Notes: generated by a model not told the origin, from the letters alone. 64,000 bases of DNA from Cyanobacterium sp. Dongsha4 (GCF_036345015.1 NZ_CP084098.1:124001-188000); one strand, 5' to 3'. Positions 9,564 through 19,466 are shown, counted from the stretch's first letter. Numbers and translations: made by a program.

Positions 9564-10043
9564 ATGATTTTTTCTCAGGTAATTAGTTTGGTTTTAGCTT
9601 TAATAATTGCTTTTTTTGCTGTTAACCCGTCGGCGGAGGCTTTAGACTATACAAAACGGGATTTAGCAGAAGTGGACTTTTCTGGGCAAAATTTAACAGA
9701 TGCCACTTTCAATAAAACAAATTTACGCAGTGCCAATCTTAGTCAAGCAGATTTACAAGGAGTTAGCTTTTTTGGGGCGAATATGGATTCTATTAATTTA
9801 GAAGGGGCTAATTTAACTAATTCTATTCTTGATTCGGCTAGGCTTACTCGTGCTAATCTTCGTAATGCGGTACTTGAGGGAGCATTTGCTACAAACACAA
9901 AATTTGAAGGGGCAGATATTGAAGGGGCAGATTTTACAGATGTTATTTTACGTCCTGATGTAGAGGATATGCTATGCGAAAAAGCAAAAGGAGTTAATCC
10001 CACCACTGGTAAAAAAACCCGTGACACATTGTATTGTCCCTAG
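9564..10043 (+). CDS. Pentapeptide-repeat lumenal/periplasmic protein
   Basis: 159 aa. A hydrophobic N-terminal signal (residues 2-26, ending SAEA) is followed by pentapeptide repeats of A(D/N)LXX type from about residue 33 to 128: SGQNL, TNLRSANLSQADLQG, GANLT, ANLRNAVLEG, GADIEGADF. This predicts a right-handed quadrilateral beta helix. The C-terminus LCEKAKGVNPTTGKKTRDTLYC holds a pair of cysteines likely to form a disulfide. The form resembles exported thylakoid-lumen pentapeptide proteins of cyanobacteria and chloroplasts, whose function is uncertain. It is monocistronic, between a terminator and a convergent gene. Confidence 0.88.
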   Translation: MIFSQVISLVLALIIAFFAVNPSAEALDYTKRDLAEVDFSGQNLTDATFNKTNLRSANLSQADLQGVSFFGANMDSINLEGANLTNSILDSARLTRANLRNAVLEGAFATNTKFEGADIEGADFTDVILRPDVEDMLCEKAKGVNPTTGKKTRDTLYCP

Positions 10044-10078
10044 AAAAATATCTTCTCTACTGTTTAATCAAATAATTT

Positions 10079-10315
10079 TTACTTGTTATATATTTTTACT
10101 GCTTTTGGTGTAAATACGGGGATACGGATACATAACAATAATAATAATGCCAACATATGTATTGACCAATGTGCGATCGCAAGTCCCCAAATAATAAATA
10201 CTGAAGCGGTGAAAATTCCCAAAATAAGGTGAATGTCTTGATTTGTACGTTGATAAATAAATATACTTGCGATGGTGGTAACAAATAAAAGTGTCATGAA
10301 GATGGGTATTAGCAT
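10079..10315 (-). CDS. Small membrane protein, unrecognised
   Basis: 78 aa from the ATG at 10315, preferred over the upstream ATG at 10375 because GAGGTGA precedes it. It contains about three hydrophobic segments: MLIPIFMTLLFVTTIASIFI, LILGIFTASVFIIWGLAIA and HMLALLLLLCIRIPVF. I do not recognise the family. It is convergent with the pentapeptide gene 35 bp away. Confidence 0.6.
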   Translation of the reverse strand: MLIPIFMTLLFVTTIASIFIYQRTNQDIHLILGIFTASVFIIWGLAIAHWSIHMLALLLLLCIRIPVFTPKAVKIYNK

Positions 10316-10456
10316 GGCAATCACCTCGACTATTGATAGGGAAAACAGAAGCAACAAAAGGTCAATGAAAATCAAATTTATGATTACTTTTGAGTCATAA
10401 TTGGCATTTATTTTTTGCTGTGATTATAACTTAACATTTTTGGGTCAGTATGATGG

Positions 10457-12073
10457 TTAAATAGAATACTTTGAATTAGAATTTGATAAAACTTCACAGT
10501 TATTAATATTTTGCTGTAATTTTTTTTCCTCAAAACTATTATATTTTTCCATCCATTTTTTTAGTTCATAAGTGCCTTGACAGTCATCTTCATTGTAAAT
10601 AATAATGTACTCTAACCAAGTAGAATTACCCGTTTTTAACCATTGATCATACCAAAACACACATTGATCCCCTCCCACATTACCACCATTAGAAGATAAT
10701 TTTCCTATTTTTGGGTCACGCCATCTAAAACCCAACCAATTAGCAACGGTTTTTAAAGAATAGTTTTCTACTGGTAAATAAAAAGAATTCATGAGAATTT
10801 TATGTAAGTCAAATAATCGAGATAATAATGTTTTTAATTGAGTAGAAGGTGTTTGATATAAATAGGCTAGTCTTTTGATAGTTTCAATTTCATATTCTGA
10901 GTAGTGGAAAATCGGGGCATTGGGATATTGATTGATAAACTCTAAAAATTGATGCCAAATAATTTTTTCTTCTTCTGGGGTTTTTGCCAAAAAGCTATAG
11001 TATTTTTGTTGGTTATTTTTTTTGTCAATTAATAAAATTCCTAAGAGATAATCTAAGGTGCGATCGCACCACATACTATTATTATTGAAATTATTACCTT
11101 GTGTACTGCCTTGCAAATTACCATCTGCCTCAATATCAAAATATAACTCGATGTCATTATTAGGTATTGGGAGTAAATTAGGTCGCTTAAGAATTGCTTG
11201 ATGAGAAATAAGCGAAATAGACTGTTGTAAAAGCCTATCGGCAATACCTTTAGTGAAAACAAAAGTTAAATCGGATATGGAAGTTTGAGAAAGGGTAGTC
11301 ATATTGTTAACCCCTATTTGTTTTAAATATTCAATTCTTTTTGGTGTCATACCAGGAATAAGAGACAAATGTTGATCTGATTTTGCTTTTTGATAACAAC
11401 CTTCATACCAAGGACAAAAACTGCATTTCTGGCGAGATATATATACATCAGGTATATTCTCTCCTGCTAACATCTGAAAACACTCATTAATTAATTCCTG
11501 AGAACGAGAAAACCAAACTTTGAGGTTGATTCTATGAGGTTTACGATTATCTCGCAAAGCCATTTCTCCTCTGTTGATATTAATTCCTTGAATTTGATTA
11601 AGAATATCAATAGTAAAAGCCATTAATAATTTATATTCAGGTTTAACATTTTTTCCTAAATGAATATTTAATGGATAATAACTCCAGTTTCCTAATTCAG
11701 AGGGAATATTTTGCTTAATTAAAACGGTGGGAGTAGCGGTTAGGGTTATTTTTCCTGCCTCACCATCGATAAGATTCCAAGCCACAACTCCTTTATAAAT
11801 ACTTTCTACCCCTTGACTCATTAATTGTTTAGTTAATGCAATCAGTTTTTCCTTATCTACCTCCACCTCTTGTGTCTTGAGCATATTTCGAGGTTGATGA
11901 GGATTTAAACCATAATGAGCAATAATTTGTTGGTGATGAAATTCTTTTTCTGCTCTTAATTTAGAGAGAAAATCCTTCTCTGGTGACTTTTGACCCTCTT
12001 CACCATAAATATCAAGAAAAGCACGACGGGAACAACGTCTATAGTGAAGCAATAATTCGTCTGTCAAAAGCAT
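10457..12073 (-). CDS. TM0106-family RecB-like putative nuclease
   Basis: 538 aa from the ATG at 12073. A longer reading from 12109 adds residues encoded by an intergenic GGGCAAAGGGCAAAGG repeat, so it was rejected. The N-terminal half starts LLTDELLLHYRRCSRRAFLDIYG and ends with CSFCPWYEGC; the cysteines suggest an Fe-S cluster as in Cas4/AddB-type RecB nucleases. The C-terminal ~220 residues look like a DEDD-type RNase H-fold exonuclease: YFDIEADG, FHYSEYE and a final YNEDDCQGTYELKKW. The family is called TM0106 RecB-like; a DNA repair or processing role is likely but unproven. Confidence 0.85.
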   Translation of the reverse strand: MLLTDELLLHYRRCSRRAFLDIYGEEGQKSPEKDFLSKLRAEKEFHHQQIIAHYGLNPHQPRNMLKTQEVEVDKEKLIALTKQLMSQGVESIYKGVVAWNLIDGEAGKITLTATPTVLIKQNIPSELGNWSYYPLNIHLGKNVKPEYKLLMAFTIDILNQIQGININRGEMALRDNRKPHRINLKVWFSRSQELINECFQMLAGENIPDVYISRQKCSFCPWYEGCYQKAKSDQHLSLIPGMTPKRIEYLKQIGVNNMTTLSQTSISDLTFVFTKGIADRLLQQSISLISHQAILKRPNLLPIPNNDIELYFDIEADGNLQGSTQGNNFNNNSMWCDRTLDYLLGILLIDKKNNQQKYYSFLAKTPEEEKIIWHQFLEFINQYPNAPIFHYSEYEIETIKRLAYLYQTPSTQLKTLLSRLFDLHKILMNSFYLPVENYSLKTVANWLGFRWRDPKIGKLSSNGGNVGGDQCVFWYDQWLKTGNSTWLEYIIIYNEDDCQGTYELKKWMEKYNSFEEKKLQQNINNCEVLSNSNSKYSI

Positions 12074-12079
12074 ATAAGC

Positions 12080-12225
12080 AAAGTGCAAAGTTAAAAGGGC
12101 AAAGGGCAAAGGTGAATAGTTGATGTTGATAATTAATAACTCCTAACTCCTAACTCCTAACTCCGAACCCAGAACACCCTAAGCCCTCAATACCCTAATA
12201 CCCTAACACCTTTTTCTTTACCTAT
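12080..12225. repeat. Purine-rich repeat plus heptad runs between metK and the nuclease gene
   Basis: A GGGCAAAGGGCAAAGG copy (12096-12111) is followed by CTCCTAA/CTCCTAACTC heptads (12138-12165) and CCCTAATACCCTAACACC (12195-12212). Such 7-bp periodic runs resemble the short tandem repeats described from cyanobacteria such as Nostoc. No coding capacity is seen. Confidence 0.6.
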
Positions 12226-12239
12226 GACTCACTCAATAA

Positions 12240-13502
12240 TTATGCGTTGGTGAATGCAAGATTTTGACTGATACTATCTCTAAGAATAGCCGCCTTATCT
12301 GTACGTTCCCATGGTAAATCTAAGTCAATTCTGCCAAAATGCCCATAAGCGGCAACATCTTGGTAAAAACGACCATTTCTCTGGGCAGGTAAGTTTCTTA
12401 AATCAAACATTTGAATAATACCTGCGGGGCGTAAATCAAAGTTAGCTTTAACTAAAGGTAATAATTTATCTTCAGAAACGGTAGAAGTGCCAAAAGTCTC
12501 AATTAAAATACTAACAGGTTGAGCAACTCCGATGGCATAGCTAAGTTGTACTTCACATTTACCAGCTAAACCAGCCGCAACTATATTTTTTGCTACATAA
12601 CGAGCGGCATAAGAGGCACTGCGATCGACTTTTGTGGGATCTTTTCCAGAAAAAGCACCACCTCCATGGCGAGAATAACCACCATAGGTATCAATAATAA
12701 TCTTACGACCCGTTAAACCAGAATCCCCTTGAGGACCACCAATCACAAATTTTCCAGTAGGATTGAGTAAGAAACGAGTTTTATCAGAAGGCTTTAGGTT
12801 TAAATCCGAAAATACAGGATTAATTACCACTTCTTGGATAGCTTCTTTTAAGGTAGCCTGAATTTTATCATTATCGGTAATATTGCCGATAGTTTCACTA
12901 TGTTGAGTAGAAATGAGAATGGTGTCAATACCCACAGGTTGATCATTTTCATAGGCAATGGTAACTTGAGTTTTACCGTCAGGACCTAAATAAGGTAATT
13001 CTCCAGATTTTCTCACCGTTGCTAAACGTCTTGATAAGCGGTGAGCTAAACTAATGGGCATGGGCATTAATTCAGGAGTTTCGTTACAAGCATAACCAAA
13101 CATGATACCCTGATCTCCAGCACCAATACTGTCTAATTCATCTTCACTGAGAGATTCCCGTTTTTCCTGTGCCTGATTAACTCCTTGGGCAATATCGGCG
13201 GATTGTTCATCTAAAGCCACTAAAACGGCACAACTATTGGCAGAAAAACCGTTACTAGCGTCAGTATAGCCAATTTCAGCAATTTTTTTACGGGCTAAAT
13301 CCACATAGTTAACATTGGCTTGAGAGGTAATTTCCCCAGTAATTAAGACTAAACCAGTATTAACAACTACTTCAGCCGCAACTCGACTAGATGTATCTTG
13401 AGCTAATAAAGCATCTAAGATAGTGTCGGAAATTTGGTCACAGATTTTGTCCGGATGCCCCTCTGTAACGGACTCGGACGTAAAAAGATAACTACGACTC
13501 AA
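12240..13502 (-). CDS. metK: S-adenosylmethionine synthase
   Basis: 420 aa, full length. It makes S-adenosylmethionine from methionine and ATP in the cytoplasm. Signature motifs are intact: [12 protein letters not shown] near the N-terminus, [16 protein letters not shown] (substrate loop and adenine-binding region) and the P-loop-like [16 protein letters not shown]. It is transcribed away from the lipoprotein gene across a 92-bp divergent spacer. I saw no SAM riboswitch in that short leader. Confidence 0.98.
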   Translation of the reverse strand: MSRSYLFTSESVTEGHPDKICDQISDTILDALLAQDTSSRVAAEVVVNTGLVLITGEITSQANVNYVDLARKKIAEIGYTDASNGFSANSCAVLVALDEQSADIAQGVNQAQEKRESLSEDELDSIGAGDQGIMFGYACNETPELMPMPISLAHRLSRRLATVRKSGELPYLGPDGKTQVTIAYENDQPVGIDTILISTQHSETIGNITDNDKIQATLKEAIQEVVINPVFSDLNLKPSDKTRFLLNPTGKFVIGGPQGDSGLTGRKIIIDTYGGYSRHGGGAFSGKDPTKVDRSASYAARYVAKNIVAAGLAGKCEVQLSYAIGVAQPVSILIETFGTSTVSEDKLLPLVKANFDLRPAGIIQMFDLRNLPAQRNGRFYQDVAAYGHFGRIDLDLPWERTDKAAILRDSISQNLAFTNA

Positions 13503-13594
13503 TTGTTTATTCCTCTATATTTAGGTTTGATATTTTATGATAGGTTAATATTGCCATAAATAAAACAGACAAACCTATCTTTAATTTTCCTAAC

Positions 13595-14188
13595 TTGTTA
13601 TACTTTCAATCCCTTTTGAATCGTTTTTGCTTATATATCTTAATTTTGTTATTGTTTGGTTGCCAAAAAGAAACTAAAGAAAATTCCGAGCCAGAAGCAA
13701 TTATTATTACTCCAGAAGAAAAGCAAGTAATTATCGGCAAAATTTATGAAAATCAGAAAGAGATAAAACTGTGTAATCAAGAAAGAGACCAAGCCTTATC
13801 CATTGATTCTACAGAAATTTATCCTTTAAATGAAAATCAGTATTTAGTAGAGATTCTATGTTTTTTAGGGGCGTATCAAGGTAACTATCAATATCTGTTA
13901 TATAATCCTGTTGATTCAACCATAGAAAAAATTAGTTTTGCCACTTTCAGAGATAACCCCCAGAATTTACAGTTAACTAACACTTTCACTCTTAATGGCT
14001 CTCCAGAATTTGATCCAGTTAGTCAAACTCTCTTTTTAGAGGCGAAGTCTAGGGGTTTGGGAGACTGTGGTAGCTTTGTGGTTTATCATTGGCAAAATGG
14101 CGAATTTACCTTGAAAGAATACCGCTATAAGTCTGATTGTGATGGAGTTTATCTATCTCCTGAAAAATATCCGCTTATTTATCCTTGA
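13595..14188 (+). CDS. DUF1176-type lipoprotein
   Basis: Up to 197 aa. No ATG is available before the mature part; the start is TTG at 13595 or TTG at 13616. The N-terminal hydrophobic stretch ends LLLFGC, a lipobox, so Cys is likely lipidated. The C-terminal half carries SRGLGDCGSFVVYHWQNG and KEYRYKSDCDGVYL, matching the DUF1176 domain. Two pairs of cysteines (LC..FLC, GDC/SDC) may form disulfides. Function unknown. It is divergent from metK. Confidence 0.75.
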   Translation: MLYFQSLLNRFCLYILILLLFGCQKETKENSEPEAIIITPEEKQVIIGKIYENQKEIKLCNQERDQALSIDSTEIYPLNENQYLVEILCFLGAYQGNYQYLLYNPVDSTIEKISFATFRDNPQNLQLTNTFTLNGSPEFDPVSQTLFLEAKSRGLGDCGSFVVYHWQNGEFTLKEYRYKSDCDGVYLSPEKYPLIYP

Positions 14189-14268
14189 AGAAGGCAAAAG
14201 TCAAAAGTATGGTTTTGAGGACTAATTTATTATATCCAAAGCAAGAGAGCCTTTTTAATTCTATTTTC

Positions 14269-14589
14269 TTAACTTTTTAATCTTTCTTCCAATTCCGACT
14301 TATCATTAATAATTTCAAAAAGATGCCCTGTATTGGTTAACTCAAACAACATCTTGACTTGGTCATTTAAAGACATTAAGAATAGTCTTCCGCCTTTTTC
14401 TCTAACCATTTTCAAGGCTAATACTAAAGCCCCTAAACCTGAACTATCCATAAAGTTAACTTTTTTAAGGTCAATCAAAATTAGATTGACACCCTCACTA
14501 ACTAAATCCTTAATTTGTTGACGAAAAACAACTGCTTTATTAGCATCTAACATTCCATCAGGGCGTATAACTTTGACTTTAGATAACAT
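14269..14589 (-). CDS. STAS-domain anti-sigma-factor antagonist-like protein
   Basis: 106 aa, a single STAS domain. The phosphorylation loop FMDSSGLGALVLALK contains the conserved DSSG serine that partner-switching kinases modify. The start VIRPDGMLDANKAVVFRQQI is typical of SpoIIAA/RsbV-like cyanobacterial proteins. Such proteins bind anti-sigma factors or other regulators; no kinase or phosphatase partner is adjacent. The acsF gene lies upstream on the same strand but is separated by a terminator. Confidence 0.9.
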   Translation of the reverse strand: MLSKVKVIRPDGMLDANKAVVFRQQIKDLVSEGVNLILIDLKKVNFMDSSGLGALVLALKMVREKGGRLFLMSLNDQVKMLFELTNTGHLFEIINDKSELEERLKS

Positions 14590-14682
14590 GGATAGTCACG
14601 TAAATAGGTTGATTTGAGTATATCATCATTTATTTTAGCTGATACTATCGTTTTTGAGAAATTTAACTTTTGATAAAGACAC

Positions 14683-14711
14683 AAAAAAACCTTAACCGTT
14701 GCCAGTTAAGG
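14683..14711 (-). terminator. Rho-independent terminator of acsF
   Basis: Read on the minus strand, CCTTAAC, an eight-base loop and GTTAAGG are followed by seven T. It begins 40 bp after the acsF stop. Confidence 0.88.
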
Positions 14712-14750
14712 AATATATATCAAACACAAATAATGAAGTTGTCTGGTTAT

Positions 14751-15827
14751 TTAACAAACACAACCTTGTTGTTTTTCTACTTCGATAGGTTTGATGAAGT
14801 AAAGTTTTATAAACTGATTCATGTTAGACAAGTATAAAGGTAGTTTGCGTAAAAACTTCACAGGTGCGATCGCATTTGTTTCATCGATGGCTCTTAATTG
14901 TTCACAATTGCTAACACAAATCTCTAAACTTTCATAGAAAGCAGGATTATCAACATCAATAATTACAGGGAAAACTCTGGCGGCGGTGTTATTGGTTTTC
15001 TCAATAACGTGTTTATCATAACTTCTTGCATCTAAGCCAATGGAAGCATAGAAGTCAGAGCGTTGTAAATCATTGAGGTACATAGTAGCAAATACGGAAA
15101 GAAGGAAGAAACGACACCACAACTTCGCTTTCCAATCGTTTAAGAAACTGGGTTGAGCTTTAAGAATAGCATCGAAGAAATCTCCGTGACGATTTTCGTC
15201 TTGACACCAATTTTCAAAAAACTTGAAGATGGGATAAATACGACTTTCAGGATGTTGCTCTAAGTGACGGTAAATGGTGATGTAGCGCCAATAACCAATT
15301 TTTTCGGAAAGATAGGTAGCGTAAAAAATAAATTTAGGTTTAAAGAAAGTATATTTACGACTCTTGGTTAAAAAGCCTAAATCTAGGGTTAAATTAAAGT
15401 CAGAGAGTGCTTTATTAAGGAAACCTGCGTGACGGGCTTCATCCCGAGACATTAATAAGAAACATTCAGCTAAGAGAGGATTGGTGTCTTTTAAACGTCT
15501 GCCCAGTTCTTTATATAACAAGAAACCAGAAAATTCAGCAGTACAAGAACGCTCTAAAAATTCTACAAATAAACGACGGGTTTCACCATCAATGTGATCC
15601 CAAGATTGGTCAAAATCAGCGTTGCGGACAAAGTGATGACGGTTATAATCTTCTTTAAATTCAGCGAGGATGGCTTTTAATTCTTCCTCATTGGCACTTA
15701 AGTCCATTTTTGCCATTTCCTCGAAATCAGTGGTATAAAAACGAGGGGTGAGGATGGTTTCTTTCGCTGGTGCTTTCACTCCGGGGCGAATTTCCTCGAA
15801 TTCTGAAGGTCTAACTGTTGTTACCAT
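14751..15827 (-). CDS. acsF: Mg-protoporphyrin IX monomethyl ester (oxidative) cyclase
   Basis: 358 aa. This diiron oxygenase closes the isocyclic (E) ring during chlorophyll synthesis, an oxygen-dependent step at the membrane. The diiron ligands sit in helices with [31 protein letters not shown] and [13 protein letters not shown]. Length and motif order match cyanobacterial AcsF/ChlE (CycI). It is monocistronic, with its own terminator and a 160-bp leader. Cyanobacteria often have a second, low-oxygen paralog; none is present in this window. Confidence 0.96.
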   Translation of the reverse strand: MVTTVRPSEFEEIRPGVKAPAKETILTPRFYTTDFEEMAKMDLSANEEELKAILAEFKEDYNRHHFVRNADFDQSWDHIDGETRRLFVEFLERSCTAEFSGFLLYKELGRRLKDTNPLLAECFLLMSRDEARHAGFLNKALSDFNLTLDLGFLTKSRKYTFFKPKFIFYATYLSEKIGYWRYITIYRHLEQHPESRIYPIFKFFENWCQDENRHGDFFDAILKAQPSFLNDWKAKLWCRFFLLSVFATMYLNDLQRSDFYASIGLDARSYDKHVIEKTNNTAARVFPVIIDVDNPAFYESLEICVSNCEQLRAIDETNAIAPVKFLRKLPLYLSNMNQFIKLYFIKPIEVEKQQGCVC

Positions 15828-15990
15828 AATTTCTTGATAAAAATAAAATTTGTATTTATTGCTTTTGCTTGTATATCAAATTCTAGCTAAATCTCAGTTT
15901 AACAAAATCTTTCCCCCCTCTCTGTCGTATTTTGTTAAGAGTTGTTAAGAACTTTAACTATATTTTTCCTTGTTCTTCTATTTTCTGTCT

Positions 15991-16737
15991 TTATTCATAA
16001 TCTAAAATTACTTGCAACCACTTCGGAGGGCGTGGAATGGGAGTCTTAAGGCGATCGAGCATTAGTAGGGCGACTAGATGAACTGTTAGACTATAAATAA
16101 TATTATTAACCATCACAACTGCGATCGCAAGTAGCTGAATAGTAATCATATCAGGACGAGCTAAAATTCCCAGTTTCAGGAAAATCCAATCAGCTAAATT
16201 GGTGATCTGACTAATTACATACACCCATAAATCTTCCCCTAACAGAATTGAAAATAACCAAAAGCGGAAAAAGAAACCAAAACAACCAATCAAACTCGCT
16301 ACAAAAATAGAAACATACCAATTTACTCCTCTACGCCATAATGCTCCTAATTGTATTCCCATCAAGCCATAGGGTACGATATAGACGATACTGCGAGGAG
16401 GTCCCATCAATATTGCTAATAACAAGCCACAGACAATAGTAGTGATAATGGATGCTCTTTTACCCCTGCGTAGATAAACTAAGGCAATAGGTAAAGGAAA
16501 CAACATTTTCAAAAAAGGACCGATGCGAAAATAATAATCAATCAGCCAAATTAAACTCGCTGTACTTGCCAAAAAAGCACTTTCCACAAGGGCGATGGTT
16601 TCTGGTTTAAATTGATAATATTTGGTTTGTTTCTCTTTTAAATTAACATTAGACTCAGATGCGATCGACTGATAAGTTTCCTCTTCATCAATCCAATTAG
16701 AATCATCAACGGAAAAGTCTGGTTTAGAATCTGTCAA
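15991..16737 (-). CDS. DUF2232 membrane protein
   Basis: 248 aa. An acidic cytoplasmic N-tail (~45 residues) is followed by about six to seven hydrophobic segments, including ETIALVESAFLASTASLIWLIDYYF and the LPIALVYLRRGKRA loop. VCGLLLAILMGPPRSIVYI is typical of cyanobacterial DUF2232 (YybS-like) proteins, whose function is unknown but which resemble the membrane S-components of ECF-type transporters. It lies 39 bp downstream of the L,D-transpeptidase gene on the same strand, so co-transcription is possible. Confidence 0.85.
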   Translation of the reverse strand: MTDSKPDFSVDDSNWIDEEETYQSIASESNVNLKEKQTKYYQFKPETIALVESAFLASTASLIWLIDYYFRIGPFLKMLFPLPIALVYLRRGKRASIITTIVCGLLLAILMGPPRSIVYIVPYGLMGIQLGALWRRGVNWYVSIFVASLIGCFGFFFRFWLFSILLGEDLWVYVISQITNLADWIFLKLGILARPDMITIQLLAIAVVMVNNIIYSLTVHLVALLMLDRLKTPIPRPPKWLQVILDYE

Positions 16738-16776
16738 GGGTTATCTCTAAAATGAATTTTCAGGGCTTATTATAGC

Positions 16777-17370
16777 TTACTGCACTACCTTCACTGGTGT
16801 ACCCATAGACACTAACTTAAATAATTCTTTAATATCTTTATTTCTCATTCTCACACAACCATGAGACACTGCTTGACCTATTAAATGCTCCCCCGGTGTT
16901 CCATGAAAACCGATAAAATTTTTACCATCAGTCCAAAACCCTATCCAACGCTCTCCCAAAGGATTGGTAGGACCTGGAGGAATTACTTTCCCTGTCCAAG
17001 GATTTTGCCACGAGGGATTTTCTACCATTTGAATAATCTCAAATTCTCCTTGAGGAGTTTCCCAACCTTCTCTACCCACTGCTACGGGGAAACTAGCAAT
17101 GACTTGATCTTGTTCATAAACTTCAACTACTCTTTTTTTCAAACGCAAAACTAATTGAAAATTAAATACTTCATCGGGACTATAAAGATAAGTGCTAGAA
17201 TCTCCTAGAGGAGGCAAACTAGGAGCATTGATTTCTAGCAGTTGCTTTTGAATATTGTTGATAGATTCTGAGCTAAAACTGGGAGAAACTCCAGTTAAAG
17301 AAAAACAAAAAGTTATTAAACACAGAACAATATTTTGTTTTAAATGGCGACTATAAAAAAGGAGTTTCAT
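16777..17370 (-). CDS. L,D-transpeptidase (YkuD domain)
   Basis: 197 aa with an N-terminal signal peptide or anchor (residues ~13-33, ending SFSSES). The YkuD domain covers about residues 65-196, with the catalytic pattern IGFHGTPGEHLIGQAVSHGCVRM, where the Cys of SHGCVRM is the nucleophile and two histidines complete the site. Such enzymes form 3-3 peptidoglycan crosslinks or attach proteins to the wall in the periplasm. The downstream DUF2232 gene may share its transcript. Confidence 0.93.
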   Translation of the reverse strand: MKLLFYSRHLKQNIVLCLITFCFSLTGVSPSFSSESINNIQKQLLEINAPSLPPLGDSSTYLYSPDEVFNFQLVLRLKKRVVEVYEQDQVIASFPVAVGREGWETPQGEFEIIQMVENPSWQNPWTGKVIPPGPTNPLGERWIGFWTDGKNFIGFHGTPGEHLIGQAVSHGCVRMRNKDIKELFKLVSMGTPVKVVQ

Positions 17371-17693
17371 GGGTTTATGATGCCCTGATTTTTCAAATAA
17401 GATTCGGTTTAATTTTATTTTATCGTTAATGGGTGCGATCGCATCAAATTACGCAAACTTAATTTTAGTGTTTAGGTAAATAGATTTCAAAAGGGTACTC
17501 GTTAAAAGGGCAAGGGGCAAAGGAAAATAGTTAACAATTAGAAATTAAAAACTCCGTTCACGACTGAAAGGAGTGTACGAGCGAAGCGAACTCTCGTCTT
17601 CCCTAATACCCTAAAACCTCATCTGCCTAAAACCTGAAGCCTAATACATACCTTAAATTACAGTTTAACTGTCTCTGGATCAGAGTTTATTTA
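17371..17693. other. Intergenic region with dispersed repeats
   Basis: No gene. It holds a HIP1 octamer (~17435), a GGGCAAGGGGCAAAGG-type repeat (~17508-17523), the 24-bp palindrome at 17551-17574 and CCCTAATACCC/CCTGAAGCC-type runs (~17598-17650). Confidence 0.6.
17551..17574. repeat. 24-bp palindromic repeat (second copy inverted at 54688-54711)
   Basis: ACTCCGTTCA, four bases, TGAAAGGAGT forms a hairpin with one mismatch. The exact reverse complement is found at 54688-54711 downstream of clpC. A second small hairpin (ACGAG...CTCGT, ~17577-17597) follows only at this copy. Confidence 0.75.
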
Positions 17694-18287
17694 TTACCAT
17701 AGTCCTCTGATGGGTTGAGAGGTTTCTTGATATTCGATAATTTCTGTTTGCTCCACCATTGTTTGAGTTTCTACCATGGTACTTTGACGGGGGGGAAGGT
17801 CTGCGACAGAACTACTAGAACTAGTTTCTAAAGCCTTCCAAAGAGCGGCAGTACGTTCATTCAAAGCAGCATAAGACCCATCTAGTCTTTTATAACCATA
17901 TTTTGATTCTAAGATAGAAATCCACTCAGATTTTGCACTTTGCACAAAAGAGTAGCTACCATCGGCATTTTTTAACACCAAAACATCTGAACCAGGAGCA
18001 ACACCTCCCACTGCGGTAAAACTTGTGCCGTTGTCTAAACCAATAAACATGATACCGCCACTTTTACCTACTACTCTGCCTAATAAGTAGTCACCCCATT
18101 CTATCTGGGGTTCGCCCATATATGTTTGATGACCAAGTAGTTGACTGATAATTAAGGGTGATGAATTATTTTGCGAGTTATTTGAAGTGTTTTGTTGAAT
18201 TTCTGCTTTTGTGGGAGAAAGAGAAACTAGACTTAACAAAATACCTAATCCGAGGGTGGAAACTGAGGAAAACATTTTTAGATTCAT
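17694..18287 (-). CDS. Secreted protein of unknown function
   Basis: 197 aa with a clear signal peptide (VSTLGLGILLSLVSLSPTKA, residues ~9-28). An Asn/Ser-rich stretch is followed by a compact domain: GDYLLGRVVGKSGGIMFIGL, TSFTAVGGVAPGSDVLVLKN, then SEWISILESKYGYKRLDG. The tail is Ser/Thr/Glu-rich. I do not recognise a named family; the beta-rich middle might be SH3-like. Monocistronic. Confidence 0.7.
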   Translation of the reverse strand: MNLKMFSSVSTLGLGILLSLVSLSPTKAEIQQNTSNNSQNNSSPLIISQLLGHQTYMGEPQIEWGDYLLGRVVGKSGGIMFIGLDNGTSFTAVGGVAPGSDVLVLKNADGSYSFVQSAKSEWISILESKYGYKRLDGSYAALNERTAALWKALETSSSSSVADLPPRQSTMVETQTMVEQTEIIEYQETSQPIRGLW

Positions 18288-18631
18288 AAATTGTCCTTCG
18301 CTTGTTATGAATTTATTTTTGATAGGTTATTACTAAAAATTATATATTTCTTTTATTATTAACCCCTTAAACCTTTATAAAAACTTTAGAGTCATGAATT
18401 AAAAGTTAACAAATAATATAGAAAACGATATTTCATTACGTTTATTTTGCAAAGAAAATATAATTAACTGCTAACTCAATTCAATTGCCATATCAATTTT
18501 TCTGCTTTTCATTTTTCTCCATCAGATAGAAGATTGAGATTTGTTTATATTTTTATCTTTCTTCAATATCTGGGGTTAAGCTATTAGTGGATGAGCTTTT
18601 TATTTTTTATTGATTGCTATTTCTTCAAAAA
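18288..18631. other. Divergent AT-rich intergenic region
   Basis: This 344-bp spacer separates the minus-strand secreted-protein gene from the plus-strand DUF1449-like gene. It must contain both promoters, but I see no convincing boxes, hairpins or coding capacity. Confidence 0.45.
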
Positions 18632-19396
18632 ATGTTATTCGACATTGCTAATTTAACTTACTGGATTTTTCTCGGTATTGGGGTCTTACTATTTCTCTTT
18701 GTGATTATTTCTGGAGGTGGTGAAGATCAAGATTTAGATACTGATGTAAATTTTGAGAGTAACATAGATTTTGATACCGATGTGGACTTTGATGCGGATG
18801 TAGATGCAGAAGTTGATGGAGATGTTGATGGGGATGTGGATCATAATCTTAAAACTGATTTAGATGAAGGAGTTGAGGCGACTATCTTTTCTTTTCTTTC
18901 TTGGTTTGGTTTAGGTAAATGTCCTTTGATGATTTTATTAGCCATCGATTTTTCTACGTGGGGGGTAACAGGATGGTTTTTAAATGTTCTGGTTGGTGGT
19001 TTTCTTAATGCTATTCCCACTGGTTTTATTGGTTTCTTAATCTTTTTCATCTCTTTTTGTTTGAGTGTGTGGGTGGGTGGGGTGTTATCTGTCCCCATTG
19101 GTAAAATTTTTGCTAATGCTGGAGAAAATGTAGAAGGCGATCGCCTCATCGGTTGTAGTGGCGAAGTAACGTCTTCCAAAGTTCCCTATATTGTCGAAGG
19201 AAGAATCGCTCAAGCGGACGTTTTAGACTCTGCTAGTAATCTGGTAACAGTGGAAATTTGTTTACCTGAATGGGCGAAAGTTATACCTTCAAAAGGTCAG
19301 GAAGTACTAATTATCGAGAAAAGACAACATTGTTTTTTGGCTATTGCTAAAGACAGTTCTGATCAAGATAAATGGTTTAATTCTATTAGAAATTAG
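18632..19396 (+). CDS. YqiJ/DUF1449-like OB-fold membrane protein
   Basis: 254 aa from the ATG at 18632; a TTG six codons earlier is less likely. One N-terminal membrane helix (WIFLGIGVLLFLFVIISG) is followed by a strikingly acidic stretch (residues ~32-75) with repeating D-V-D units (DTDVNF, DTDVDFDADVDAEVDGDVDG). Two or three further membrane helices come next, then a C-terminal OB-fold-like segment (GCSGEVTSSKVPYIVEGRIA, GQEVLIIEKR) as in NfeD/YuaF/YqiJ proteins. These accompany flotillins; the flotillin gene follows 70 bp downstream, so an operon forming a membrane-microdomain pair is likely. Confidence 0.82.
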   Translation: MLFDIANLTYWIFLGIGVLLFLFVIISGGGEDQDLDTDVNFESNIDFDTDVDFDADVDAEVDGDVDGDVDHNLKTDLDEGVEATIFSFLSWFGLGKCPLMILLAIDFSTWGVTGWFLNVLVGGFLNAIPTGFIGFLIFFISFCLSVWVGGVLSVPIGKIFANAGENVEGDRLIGCSGEVTSSKVPYIVEGRIAQADVLDSASNLVTVEICLPEWAKVIPSKGQEVLIIEKRQHCFLAIAKDSSDQDKWFNSIRN

Positions 19397-19466
19397 CAAT
19401 TATTAATTAGGTAATTAAAATTAATTATTTTTTATTAAATTTAATCATCAAAACAGGAGTAAATAA

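Noticed and set aside
9743-10027. Minus-strand reading frame opposite the pentapeptide gene
   Set aside because: Antisense shadow of a repetitive coding region; no ribosome site and no family pattern.
12074-12109. Upstream extension of the RecB-like nuclease
   Set aside because: The extra residues translate a known intergenic repeat.
13503-13594. SAM riboswitch upstream of metK
   Set aside because: The 92-bp divergent spacer is too short and AT-rich and shows no SAM-riboswitch helices.
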